Shown here in pieces: positions 44,096-52,601 of a stretch of DNA of 64,000 nt. Made by a program: the position numbers and the translations under genes. The DNA is from an uncultured Candidatus Melainabacteria bacterium. GTDB lineage: Bacteria > Cyanobacteriota > Vampirovibrionia > Gastranaerophilales > Gastranaerophilaceae. Location: assembly GCA_934757155.1 (NCBI GenBank), contig CAKVLI010000003.1:1-64000 (forward strand), in the 5' to 3' direction. The notes beneath the pieces were generated by a model. The model saw only the letters and a list, made by a program, of their open reading frames with translations. It was not told where the DNA came from and did no database searches. The stretch's first letter is position 1. Each line of letters begins with the position of its first letter.

Positions 44096-44989
44096 TTATT
44101 TTTTGCAAAAATAAGTTTTAAAAAGTGCAACATAAAATCTTGGTCTAAACAAGAAAAATGGTCTGTATTTTACATACTCAAACGCAGTTGATTTAAGTGC
44201 TTGTCTCAACTCCTCCTCATCAAGTTTCCAAGGTGTAAGTTGCAAATATTTAAAATACAGGTCTTTATGATAAGAAAAACAATTTTTCTTCCAAGGTTTA
44301 TTTTTGCAAACAAAATGGATAATTTTAGGCTTACTAATATAGCTTGAACGATTCGAAAAATTAGAAGATTGAACGTTCCAAGCGTCATCAATTAATTTAA
44401 CTTCGTTGTATAAAACACGATTTAAGACTTCTTGATCACCAGTTTTTATATTATCACAATTGGCTTTTGTGAAATTTAACAAAGTTTCTTCAATATTATT
44501 TTTTCTCCAGTATTCAAGATTAAAAAGCATTACTCCAGAATTAAAATACTTAGGATTTTTTTTCAACATCCTTCTGTTTATGTCTTTTACGGCAGCAACT
44601 GCAAAATCTTCAATATCTATATTGAATAGCTCATTTAAAGATGCGTTTACTGCAACATCACAATCCAAATAAATTATTTTTTTCAAGTTAGGTAATAGAC
44701 TAGCCATTTTTAATCTGTAATAAGCAGGCAAAGTTAAATATGCGTGAGTCTTAATTTTTGCATATTCTTCAAACATATCAGGATTAACTGACACGAATTC
44801 CAAACTATAATCTTTGATAGATTTGAGCGACTCAATTTGTTTTTTGTGTTCTTCGCTTATTCCGCCATCTAAAACATAGATTGACAAATTGTCATCTTCG
44901 TTTGCATTAGCAAGGATTGATGAAATAACGACACCCGCGTACTTTGAATAATTGTCATCACACGACAAGCATACATTTATGTTATTCAT
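44096..44989 (-). CDS. Glycosyltransferase family 8 protein
   Basis: The ATG at 44989 follows GGAGG; an upstream one at 45028 does not. The 297-residue product has VCLSCDDNYSKYAGVVISSI near 5-24 and KIIYLDCDVAVNASLNEL near 103-120. The DCD there is the DxD metal- and sugar-nucleotide-binding motif. FNSGVMLFNLEYWRK near 143-157 and a C-terminal HFVCKNKPWKKNC are typical of GT8 (LPS galactosyl- or glucosyltransferases). It is followed by galE, which could supply its UDP-galactose. Confidence 0.88.
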   Translation of the reverse strand: MNNINVCLSCDDNYSKYAGVVISSILANANEDDNLSIYVLDGGISEEHKKQIESLKSIKDYSLEFVSVNPDMFEEYAKIKTHAYLTLPAYYRLKMASLLPNLKKIIYLDCDVAVNASLNELFNIDIEDFAVAAVKDINRRMLKKNPKYFNSGVMLFNLEYWRKNNIEETLLNFTKANCDNIKTGDQEVLNRVLYNEVKLIDDAWNVQSSNFSNRSSYISKPKIIHFVCKNKPWKKNCFSYHKDLYFKYLQLTPWKLDEEELRQALKSTAFEYVKYRPFFLFRPRFYVALFKTYFCKK

Positions 44990-45147
44990 CAGTAAATCCT
45001 CCATATCTTCTTGAAAAAATATTAGCATAAATATATTTAATGTTGTAGTTGAAAATTAATAAATATCCCTCTTGCGGAGGGGGATTATAGGGGGTGGTTA
45101 GACTTTTCTCAGCTACTTAATATAAGGTAGAAAGGAGAAATTTTGAA

Positions 45148-45714
45148 ATGAAATCTGTTACAACTTTTGACTTACAATACGCACACCGTTTTTACGGGTT
45201 TAAAGGTGAGGCGCAGTATTTGCACGGACATACCGGAACGCTTACGATTGAGGTTGAGGATTCAATAAATGCCGGCGTTAATATGGTTTTTCCATGTGAT
45301 GAAATCAAGAAAACTGCTTGGAGCATTCTACAAAACTTTGACCACGCACTTGTATTAAGAGAAGATGATCCGATATTGCCAATGATTTTTGAGGTTTATG
45401 AAAAACAGGGGATTAAAAACGGAGCACCTCAAAATACAATGAAAGGCCCTGCTTTTAAAACCGAGTTGGCGACTGCGTACCCTGATAGCAGAATAGTTGT
45501 AACCAAAGCATCAATGACTGTGGAAGGAATGATAAAAATTGTCTATGACTTGTTGAAGGATAAACTGAATATTTCTAAAATAACCTTCACTAGCGGAGAT
45601 AATGAAGCTACTGAAGATTATTCAGTAAACGGGACAATGGATCGTTGTCCATTATGTGGCATTGCACTAACTCCGGAAGGTGTTTGCCCTAAGTGTGGGT
45701 ATAGAAAGGGGTAA
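45148..45714 (+). CDS. QueD-like 6-carboxytetrahydropterin synthase with a C-terminal zinc ribbon
   Basis: The protein has 188 residues against about 120 for plain QueD. LQYAHRFYG near 9-17 and YLHGHTGTLTIEVE near 23-36 carry the zinc-binding His residues of the PTPS fold. DHALVLREDDP near 65-75 is the second hallmark. The last 26 residues are a zinc ribbon of the form CPLC-x9-CPKC. QueD catalyses an early step in queuosine synthesis. The ribbon and a longer middle section (about 80-115) suggest a variant, so the product is not certain. Confidence 0.8.
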   Translation: MKSVTTFDLQYAHRFYGFKGEAQYLHGHTGTLTIEVEDSINAGVNMVFPCDEIKKTAWSILQNFDHALVLREDDPILPMIFEVYEKQGIKNGAPQNTMKGPAFKTELATAYPDSRIVVTKASMTVEGMIKIVYDLLKDKLNISKITFTSGDNEATEDYSVNGTMDRCPLCGIALTPEGVCPKCGYRKG

Positions 45715-45737
45715 AGTGGTAAAGGGGTAAATAAATT

Positions 45738-45779
45738 TGGCTGGTAGGTAGTAACTACGAGCTTGGAGTTTTTCGCCCA
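45738..45779 (+). repeat. Dispersed repeat, copy 2 (partner at 7034-7077)
   Basis: It lies just after the QueD-like gene and shares GGCTGGTAG-x-TAGT-x-ACTA with the stretch after the terminase gene. The reading frame is conserved between copies, but no start codon is evident. Confidence 0.45.
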
Positions 45780-45789
45780 TATACATATA

Positions 45790-45827
45790 AAAAAAAGAGG
45801 TTAGAACAAAAGTTCAACCTCTTTTTT
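45790..45827. terminator. Terminator beside the left attachment site
   Basis: AAAAAAGAGGTT...GAAC-AAAA-GTTC...AACCTCTTTTTT forms a long hairpin with one bulged base. It ends transcription of the QueD-like gene and abuts the island border. Confidence 0.85.
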
Positions 45828-45828
45828 A

Positions 45829-45843
45829 AATCTGGGCAGGGGT
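45829..45843. repeat. Putative left attachment site of the island
   Basis: AATCTGGGCAGGGGT is identical to 53913-53927, which holds the 3' end of tRNA-Tyr. The rest of the tRNA is absent here, as expected for an attachment-site copy made by integration. Confidence 0.6.
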
Positions 45844-45846
45844 AAG

Positions 45847-45918
45847 GACTCCGTTTGCGAGCAGAAAAAGGTGACTAAATGTCACGTTTTTCATGAAAGT
45901 TTAATTCAAAACGGAGTC
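45847..45918. other. Nested inverted repeat near the left attachment site
   Basis: GACTCCGTTT (45847-45856) pairs with AAACGGAGTC (45909-45918), enclosing a second hairpin GTGAC-TAAAT-GTCAC (45871-45885) that is followed by GTTTTT. It could be a structured RNA, a terminator within a stem, or a recombination-site arm. Confidence 0.45.
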
Positions 45919-45942
45919 TAGTACAAGCAAATGGAGGAGAGA

Positions 45943-45990
45943 TGTAATTTAACATACAGAACAAGGAGTAATTAACTATGAGATGGAGAT
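45943..45990 (+). repeat. 48-base repeat, copy A (upstream cassette)
   Basis: 41 of 48 positions match 48175-48222. Both copies lie 90-92 bases before the start codon of a membrane-protein gene. Confidence 0.65.
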
Positions 45991-46042
45991 TGCAAATAAT
46001 TAATTTTTGATTAAGGATTTTATATAAAAACTTAATTCAAGT

Positions 46043-46071
46043 TATAATCATAATGGGGTAAAATTTGGGGA
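46043..46071 (+). promoter_or_regulatory. Promoter and start-site cassette of the first island gene
   Basis: TATAAT (46043-46048), then TTTGGGGA (46064-46071) ten bases before the ATG. The same two elements precede the gene at 48315. Confidence 0.5.
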
Positions 46072-46080
46072 GTATGAAGT

Positions 46081-47361
46081 ATGTCAACATTATCCAATCA
46101 ATTTAACAGTCATGTTTTAAGCCAGACTATTAACAATAAACTTAATGAAATTGAAAAGATTCTAGAGAGTCCTAATTATAATGAACAACAAAAAGAGTCT
46201 GTGCTAGCATATCAAGTGTTACTAAGGATAATATTAATAACGCTTAGTTCTAAATCATTACCTCTTGTGCCAAGAATGATTTTAGACAATCTAAATAATT
46301 CAGTAGCTAATTTATCGTCAAATGCATTAAGTGATATAAATAACTATTACTCCCAATATCAGAATTTAATGGATTGGTATAATCGCTTGCCTCATTATGA
46401 AAAAAAGAGTGAGGTCAAAGAAAGTTTTAATACTTTAATAACAAATTTTATGAAACAGCAAGAAGTTATTACAGATAGTGTAAAAAATGAAATTAGTAGC
46501 TTTAAAGAAAGACAACAAGCTGTAATTAAAGATTGGGAAATGGAAAAAGAGAATTTAAAAAATGAATTAAATAGTTTAAGGCAAGAAAATATAGTTTTAA
46601 AAAAAGAAATAAATAACTTTAAAAACAACATTTCAAAACAAGAAGAAAAACTGCAAAGCATAGTTACAACTTATGAACGTGATTTCAAAAGTCATATTGA
46701 TACTTATGACCGAGCTTTTCTAAATAAAGCTAATGAAAATCAAGCTACATTTGAAAACATGCTTGAAGAAAAAGAATCTTTATCTGACAAAACACTTGAG
46801 TTTTTAAATAAAAGAAAGGATGAAGTGGAACATTTATGGGGAATAATTGGTCAATCCGCCATATCTGGAAATTCTCAGAGCTATGCTAACAAAGCAAAAA
46901 ACCTTGCGGACATAATGATGTGGGTGGCATTAGGCATTATGATTTTAGTGGCTTCAATATTAGCAATTACAACTGTTTTTGATTTGTTTAACGGTACATT
47001 TAATTACTTACATTTTATGTATAAAATAATAGGTTCTACAATCTTCTTAGTTCCATCATTCTATTGTTCTAATATTTCCAAAAGACATCGTGACAGAGAA
47101 TTTCAATTAAGGGATTTTGAAGTTAAAACTGCAGCACTTGAACCATTTTTAGAAAATATGAACCTTGAAAACACTTCTACAAATTCCGATGAAATAAGTA
47201 AAGACAAAATAAAATTAGAACTAACAAAATCTTTTTTTGATAAGCAGTTTGATAATGGGACTAATGACTGCGTGTTATTACCAAAAGAAGTTAGCAAAAT
47301 ACTAAATACACTAGCAAAAAAATGTAATTTAAATATAAATTTAGGTAGTAAAGATGAATAA
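46081..47361 (+). CDS. Coiled-coil membrane protein of the island
   Basis: The 426-residue protein has a helical N-terminal domain (about 1-120) and a long coiled coil rich in Lys, Glu and Asn (about 125-250). Two closely spaced membrane spans follow (about 277-300 and 309-330), then a soluble C-terminal domain (about 335-426). There is no signal peptide. The coiled-coil-plus-hairpin-anchor layout would suit a membrane-bound sensor or pore-linked effector. No family is recognised. It is strongly AT-rich, like the rest of the island, and shares its upstream cassette with the gene at 48315. Confidence 0.55.
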   Translation: MSTLSNQFNSHVLSQTINNKLNEIEKILESPNYNEQQKESVLAYQVLLRIILITLSSKSLPLVPRMILDNLNNSVANLSSNALSDINNYYSQYQNLMDWYNRLPHYEKKSEVKESFNTLITNFMKQQEVITDSVKNEISSFKERQQAVIKDWEMEKENLKNELNSLRQENIVLKKEINNFKNNISKQEEKLQSIVTTYERDFKSHIDTYDRAFLNKANENQATFENMLEEKESLSDKTLEFLNKRKDEVEHLWGIIGQSAISGNSQSYANKAKNLADIMMWVALGIMILVASILAITTVFDLFNGTFNYLHFMYKIIGSTIFLVPSFYCSNISKRHRDREFQLRDFEVKTAALEPFLENMNLENTSTNSDEISKDKIKLELTKSFFDKQFDNGTNDCVLLPKEVSKILNTLAKKCNLNINLGSKDE

Positions 47362-47453
47362 AAGGATTTTTTATCAATGTCAATGAATCGTGTGATTAAT
47401 CAAGATTGCAAATATGGTCTAGGCAATGGTAGATTTGAAGGAAAAGGATAATA

Positions 47454-47927
47454 ATGAGTAATATGGAAGAAAAACACGATATAGCATACACCATTATTCA
47501 TGGCAAGTGTGATTATACTGTAGATGATGAAACTATTAATTTTAAATGTGAGGCAGAAATTAATCAGGAAGATAATTCTTGTAAAGAGTGCGGTAGTGTA
47601 GTGCGGAATAGTTATACCGCAAAAGATATTGAAGATTTACACAGTATGACAAAAGATTTCATCATTATTATCAGTATATTAATAATTGCGGGTTTTATCT
47701 CTTTATCCCCAATTGAATTTGATATTAACTTTTTAGGATTTACAGTCCATCCAAAGCTAAAATATTTGATTTTAGACCAAGCCGTTAATGTTGAAATTGG
47801 TGCGATGAGTTTTAAAAAAGAAAACGTAAGTATAACGGATTTTATATCACTTAAGTATAAATATTTAACAAATAAAAAAGAGTTTGATGATATATTCAAA
47901 AATATAAATAGTAGTATTGATTATTAA
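47454..47927 (+). CDS. Small membrane protein with a zinc-knuckle-like motif
   Basis: The protein has 157 residues. Cys positions near 15, 27, 39 and 42 (ending CKECG) could form a zinc site in the soluble N-terminal half. One hydrophobic span follows (about 64-84), and then a soluble C-terminal part. AAAAGGA precedes the ATG. It is 92 bases after the coiled-coil protein gene; the two probably form one transcript. The family is unknown. Confidence 0.5.
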   Translation: MSNMEEKHDIAYTIIHGKCDYTVDDETINFKCEAEINQEDNSCKECGSVVRNSYTAKDIEDLHSMTKDFIIIISILIIAGFISLSPIEFDINFLGFTVHPKLKYLILDQAVNVEIGAMSFKKENVSITDFISLKYKYLTNKKEFDDIFKNINSSIDY

Positions 47928-48067
47928 TATGTAGAGAGTTAGCTAAAGGTGAAGTTCTAAAAAAGAAGGTAAACACTTTGCTAGATATAATGGGGCTAAT
48001 GGATGTGAGCAAGTGGTTATTCTTATAAAAAGTCCGTGGGTGAAAAACAGCTAATTTATATCAATAA

Positions 48068-48184
48068 TATTTCGCAGGTATAAGTGATTTTAGATTTCAT
48101 GATTTAAGACATACAGTTGGTACGCGATTAGCACAAAAAGGAGTTCCTGTACCAGTGATAAGAGATATAATGGCTGTAATTTAA
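48068..48184 (+). pseudogene. Tyrosine recombinase (integrase) fragment, catalytic box II
   Basis: An open stretch without a start codon encodes FRFHDLRHTVGTRLAQKGV and on to RDIMA, then stops. HDLRHT is the H-x-x-R box of tyrosine recombinases. The upstream catalytic Arg and the nucleophile Tyr are both missing. The second fragment at 53760 carries what should come next. Confidence 0.85.
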
Positions 48185-48222
48185 CACACAGAACAAGATT
48201 AAATTATCTGTGAGATGGAGAT
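48175..48222 (+). repeat. 48-base repeat, copy B (upstream cassette)
   Basis: 41 of 48 bases match copy A at 45943-45990. It overlaps the broken end of the integrase fragment and lies 92 bases before the next start codon. Confidence 0.65.
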
Positions 48223-48271
48223 ATAAAAATTAAAAAATGATTAATTATTCTCAAATTATTGCAAATACATA

Positions 48272-48303
48272 TATAATTTACATGGAATATTTAATTTTGG
48301 GGA
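48272..48303 (+). promoter_or_regulatory. Promoter and start-site cassette of the second island unit
   Basis: TATAAT (48272-48277) and TTTGGGGA (48296-48303), 11 bases before the ATG. It parallels 46043-46071. Confidence 0.5.
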
Positions 48304-48314
48304 TAATTAATTAA

Positions 48315-48782
48315 ATGGAAAGTATTGAACTTGAAAAGATTAACGAATGTAACCTAAAGACTTTGGAATTACAAAGGCAGTTGTTGCAAGAAAATGAGCG
48401 ATATAATTCTACTGTATGTTCTTTAGGCTATATATCTATGTTAGCAATATTATGTTATACACATAATGATATTGAAGAAAAAGCCCTCATATGGATTCTC
48501 ATATTTTTTGGGTTATCTGTTTTTATTTTTGTAATTTTTGAAATTATTAAAACTTTTAGATATAACAAAATTGCAGAGAAACAATTTGCGAATTATGATG
48601 AATACAAAAGGGGTAATATTAAAAAACATAGTGAATTAATCGAAAAGAATAATGAATCGGCATACAATACTTGGGCTTGGTTTATAGAAAAGAGCAAATA
48701 TTTCTTTATAGCTTCCGCTATATTTGGAGTATTAGCTGGGATTATCACTTTTGTTCAATTATTTTTACTATTAACTTATTAA
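48315..48782 (+). CDS. Small multi-span membrane protein of the island
   Basis: The protein has 155 residues. A charged helix (1-32) is followed by hydrophobic spans at about 33-47, 55-80 and 128-153, with a Lys/Asn-rich loop between. The pattern resembles small SLATT-like membrane partners found beside defence ATPases and nucleotide-sensing effectors; this is an inference from layout, not a motif match. It lies 18 bases before the STAND NTPase gene, so the two form a pair. Confidence 0.55.
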   Translation: MESIELEKINECNLKTLELQRQLLQENERYNSTVCSLGYISMLAILCYTHNDIEEKALIWILIFFGLSVFIFVIFEIIKTFRYNKIAEKQFANYDEYKRGNIKKHSELIEKNNESAYNTWAWFIEKSKYFFIASAIFGVLAGIITFVQLFLLLTY

Positions 48783-48800
48783 AACAAAAGAATAATATTT

Positions 48801-51800
48801 ATGAGCAAAATCAATACTATTCAACAAAAAATAATGGAATTAAGTGGCGGAGAATTCCAAAAACTCTGCGACAGATATCTATATAAAAAATATAAATTTT
48901 CTAATATCTGTCCACTTGGTTCCGAAGATGGAACAAATAAACCAACAATAGGAATTCCTGATTCCTATGTAAAGACACCTGATGATAAATATATTCTAAT
49001 CATGTATGGTTCTGTAAAAAACAATACTTATAGTAAGTTAGAACAAGATATTAAATCAACTCTAAATCCAAAGAAATTGAACTTGAAAAAAGATAAAATA
49101 GAAAAAATTATTTGCGTATATTCATCTACAAATATAACTCCTGAACAACAAGAAACATTAAAAAACATAACAGAAGGTATTTCGTTAGAAATAATAGATT
49201 TAGGAACAATGTCTCATGATTTACAAGAACATTATTCTTCAGTTTGTTATGAATATTTGAACATACCCATAGATAGTTATCAAATATTTTCTATAGACGA
49301 TTTTGTTGATATATATAATAAAAAGTCATTATCATCTCCATTAGATACAGCATTTATGTTTAGAGAAAAAGAAATAGAAAAGCTTAAAGAATCTATTTCT
49401 ACAACCGATGTGACTGCTGTAATTGGTGCTCCAGGAGTTGGAAAAACAAAATTAGTACTGGAAACTTGCAAATTATTTAATGAAAATGAATATAAAACAT
49501 ATTGTGTTAAGTCCAACGGTGCTTCTATTCAATCTGACTTAAATATATATTTTAATGAACCAGGGAATTATATTTTATTTCTAGATGATATAAATGAAAT
49601 AAGAGAAATTGAATATATATTAGGTTTTATTCATATAAAAAAACAAGATACTAATATCAAGATAGTAGCAACTGTTAGAGACTATGCTAAAGAAAAAATC
49701 TTAAGTACTCTTTTTAAATATACGGAACCTTCCGTAATTAAAATAGAAATATTTTCTAATGAACAAGTAAAACAATTTTTACAAAAAATTTATAATATTA
49801 ACAATCCAAAATATATAGAACAAATTTGTAAAATATCCCAAGGAAATATACGATTAGCTGTTATGGCAGCACAAAAGGCAATAAATAAGGGCTACAATGC
49901 CATAATAAATACAAAAGATCTTTTTAAATCATATTATTGTGATATTTTGAGTGGTTTAGATTCACAAAGAGATACATACTGTATTTTGTTTATTATAGGT
50001 TTTTTAGGATCTACAAATTATAAATTAAATGAAACTGCGCAAACATTATTAAATTGTTTTAATATTAATGAAAGCTCCTTTATACAAGTGTGTGATTACT
50101 TATATTCATTAGAAGTTATTGATAAATATGAAGATGAAGTATTAAAAATAAGTGACCAAAATTTAAAAGATTTTATAATATATTATGTTCTGATTGAACA
50201 AAAATATATATCATTAGAAAATTTATTATCATTAACTTTCCCAAAACATTCTATGCAAATTGTTGATACTCTAAATATAATTTTAAGAATATTTTTCGAT
50301 GAGGAAAATTTAAATTATATAAAAATAGAGATAAATAAAGCTTGGCAGAATTGTAATTCAGATGAAGAGTATTATTTTGTCAAACATTTTTCAAGATTAA
50401 ACTTAGATAGAACGCTGTTATATATACAAAATAGAATTAATAGCATAGAATCATTACCATATGACATAAAAGATTATGATATTTATGATGATTCTAACAA
50501 TAAAAATATAACGTCTTTTGAGATAGAAATTTTATCACAATTCAAAAGAACAGAATATTGTGAAGATGCTATTGAGCTCCTTATAGATATTTTTAATAAA
50601 AATGCAAATTATATTCACGATATCTATATAGCATTATCGGAAATGTATAATTATGACGAAGACTCATATTGTGATGATTATAAAAATGAGTATTTTATTA
50701 TTGATAAGATTTGGCAATTATCAGAATATGGTACAAAAACAAATGAAACTCTTTTGTTAATATCGTTATTTAAAAGTTTCTTCAAAATTGAAGATCATAT
50801 AACAAAAAATGGTCTAGATAATCGCAGTTTTATAATGCAACAAATATATGTGGCACCAACAAAAAATACTTATAAATTAAGAAAATATATGTGGAGGATT
50901 TTACATAAACTTTATCAAATGAAATTATACAAACCCTATGTTAAAGAATTCATATATAATTATCATCTATTTGGAGCAAATAATAAGTATCGAACAAAGT
51001 TTATTCAATTTGATATGGACTGCTTTTCAAAACTTTTTGTATCAAGAAAAAAAATAATTGATTTTGATTTAGCAATATTATTATATAACCTTACAAAAAT
51101 ATATGATTATCTAAGTGTAAGACCAAATAAAGCATTGCTGAAATATAAAGAAAATGCAGAGTTTATGCTTTTAATTAATTTATCTACAAGAGATAAACTG
51201 AAAGAACATTGGAAAATATCTGAGGAAAAAAGGAAGAATAGATTATTTAAACAAATAAACCGCTTTAAAGAACAAGATTGGGTAAATTTTATCAATGTAT
51301 TTAAAAAATACGAAAAGTGTTCTTTTTGTACCTCGGAGCATTTTTATAGCGGATTGATGGACATATTGGAACTCCTTGAAAAAGAGCCGAAAATATATTT
51401 GTATGTAATAAATTTATATTTTAAAAAGAAAATACAAACAATTTATTATCCAAATAAAATTATCAGGAATTTATTTAAATTTATTGGTACAAAAAAAACA
51501 AAAAATCTAATAACCAAATGTAGAATAGATGAAAAGTACTTATGGCTAAAAGCTTTTTATGAAGAATATCCCGAAGCGGATATAGATGAAAATGTATGTA
51601 ATCAATTGACCAAAGATACTGAGAAAGCTCTAAGATGTGATAATCCAAAAATCATTTCTGTATTTTCTCTTGAAAAATATAGTAATTTTGATTCAAGCAT
51701 TATCGGAACAATATCTCAAATGATCTGTGCCGAAATGCATAACAATAAGTATATAGTTTCAAATTATCTAAAAACGTACTTTTTTGAAGAAGATGCTGAA

Positions 51801-52514
51801 AATTTAGTTAATATTTTTGATAAAAATATAGAATTATTAGAAGAATTGTATCTAATGTCTTTGAAATTAAATGGAGAACATTCAGGATGCTTATTTGTTG
51901 AAATATTTAAAAAAGATGCAAGTTTCTGGAATAAAATTACAGAAAAACTAAGTGAAGATATATATGAAAATGTATCGTATCATGGGATTTTTGAATATAT
52001 CTGGAAAACTAAAAATTATGCTGAATTAATCGATATTGCCATTGATAACATGATATTAAAAAAACGAGCATATTATCTAGAATTTTTATCGGCAAAAGTA
52101 TTTCCAAAACCGAGTGAAAATGGTGATTTAATAATTAAAAACCAACAAAAATACATTTTTGATTTTATTCAAAAAAATGCATATAATAAAGAAAAACTTC
52201 AAGTTATTTTTGATATTATTGTATATCGATATGAAAATTTAAAAATTAAATACATTCAACATTTACTAAATTTAAATAGTGATATAAATATATTTAAAGC
52301 AATCTCGATAGAACCAGCTTCATACTCATCTTGGAACGGAAGCTTTGTTCCTATAATTGAACAGAGGATTAAATCATTGGAAAATATAAAATCTATCTTA
52401 AAAGGTTCTAAGTATATTCAACACAGATGTTACATTAATGACTTAATTAGTAGTAAAAAAGAATATGCTCGGCAAGAAAGAATTCGAGACTATTTGGAAA
52501 GTCTTTATAATTAA
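48801..52514 (+). CDS. Large STAND-type P-loop NTPase with a possible nuclease-like N-domain
   Basis: This 1237-residue protein is the largest in the island. The N-terminal 150 residues begin GGEFQKLCDRYL and have a GIPDSYVKT...DKYILIMYGSVKN region. That region resembles the strands of Mrr-like PD-(D/E)xK nucleases, but a clear E-x-K is not seen, so the active site may be degenerate. IGAPGVGKTKLV near 208-219 is Walker A, ILFLDDINE near 256-264 is Walker B, and VATVRD near 291-296 a sensor. The nSTAND type is likely. Residues 400-1237 form a very long helical repeat region, probably the sensor. Anti-phage defence is the leading inference. There is no clear ribosome-binding site. Confidence 0.7.
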   Translation: MSKINTIQQKIMELSGGEFQKLCDRYLYKKYKFSNICPLGSEDGTNKPTIGIPDSYVKTPDDKYILIMYGSVKNNTYSKLEQDIKSTLNPKKLNLKKDKIEKIICVYSSTNITPEQQETLKNITEGISLEIIDLGTMSHDLQEHYSSVCYEYLNIPIDSYQIFSIDDFVDIYNKKSLSSPLDTAFMFREKEIEKLKESISTTDVTAVIGAPGVGKTKLVLETCKLFNENEYKTYCVKSNGASIQSDLNIYFNEPGNYILFLDDINEIREIEYILGFIHIKKQDTNIKIVATVRDYAKEKILSTLFKYTEPSVIKIEIFSNEQVKQFLQKIYNINNPKYIEQICKISQGNIRLAVMAAQKAINKGYNAIINTKDLFKSYYCDILSGLDSQRDTYCILFIIGFLGSTNYKLNETAQTLLNCFNINESSFIQVCDYLYSLEVIDKYEDEVLKISDQNLKDFIIYYVLIEQKYISLENLLSLTFPKHSMQIVDTLNIILRIFFDEENLNYIKIEINKAWQNCNSDEEYYFVKHFSRLNLDRTLLYIQNRINSIESLPYDIKDYDIYDDSNNKNITSFEIEILSQFKRTEYCEDAIELLIDIFNKNANYIHDIYIALSEMYNYDEDSYCDDYKNEYFIIDKIWQLSEYGTKTNETLLLISLFKSFFKIEDHITKNGLDNRSFIMQQIYVAPTKNTYKLRKYMWRILHKLYQMKLYKPYVKEFIYNYHLFGANNKYRTKFIQFDMDCFSKLFVSRKKIIDFDLAILLYNLTKIYDYLSVRPNKALLKYKENAEFMLLINLSTRDKLKEHWKISEEKRKNRLFKQINRFKEQDWVNFINVFKKYEKCSFCTSEHFYSGLMDILELLEKEPKIYLYVINLYFKKKIQTIYYPNKIIRNLFKFIGTKKTKNLITKCRIDEKYLWLKAFYEEYPEADIDENVCNQLTKDTEKALRCDNPKIISVFSLEKYSNFDSSIIGTISQMICAEMHNNKYIVSNYLKTYFFEEDAENLVNIFDKNIELLEELYLMSLKLNGEHSGCLFVEIFKKDASFWNKITEKLSEDIYENVSYHGIFEYIWKTKNYAELIDIAIDNMILKKRAYYLEFLSAKVFPKPSENGDLIIKNQQKYIFDFIQKNAYNKEKLQVIFDIIVYRYENLKIKYIQHLLNLNSDINIFKAISIEPASYSSWNGSFVPIIEQRIKSLENIKSILKGSKYIQHRCYINDLISSKKEYARQERIRDYLESLYN

Positions 52515-52601
52515 TTTAATAAAAACCATTTACTATAACAAAAGTAATGATTTCATGCTAAAATAAAGATATTATATGGTATTTGTAACTAGGAAGTTTA
52601 A

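Larger units (their letters stand above)
45715..46080. other. Gene-free border region of the island
   Basis: In order: a dispersed repeat (45738-45779), a terminator, a 15-base piece of the tRNA-Tyr 3' end (45829-45843) taken as the left attachment site, a nested inverted repeat (45847-45918), one copy of a 48-base repeat (45943-45990) and the promoter of the next gene. No coding sequence is supported. Confidence 0.6.
47928..48314. other. Gene-free region with a recombinase relic and repeat
   Basis: It contains the first fragment of a tyrosine recombinase (48068-48184), copy B of the 48-base repeat and the promoter cassette of the gene at 48315. The first 130 bases may be further decayed recombinase sequence, but the frames are broken. 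Confidence 0.5.
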
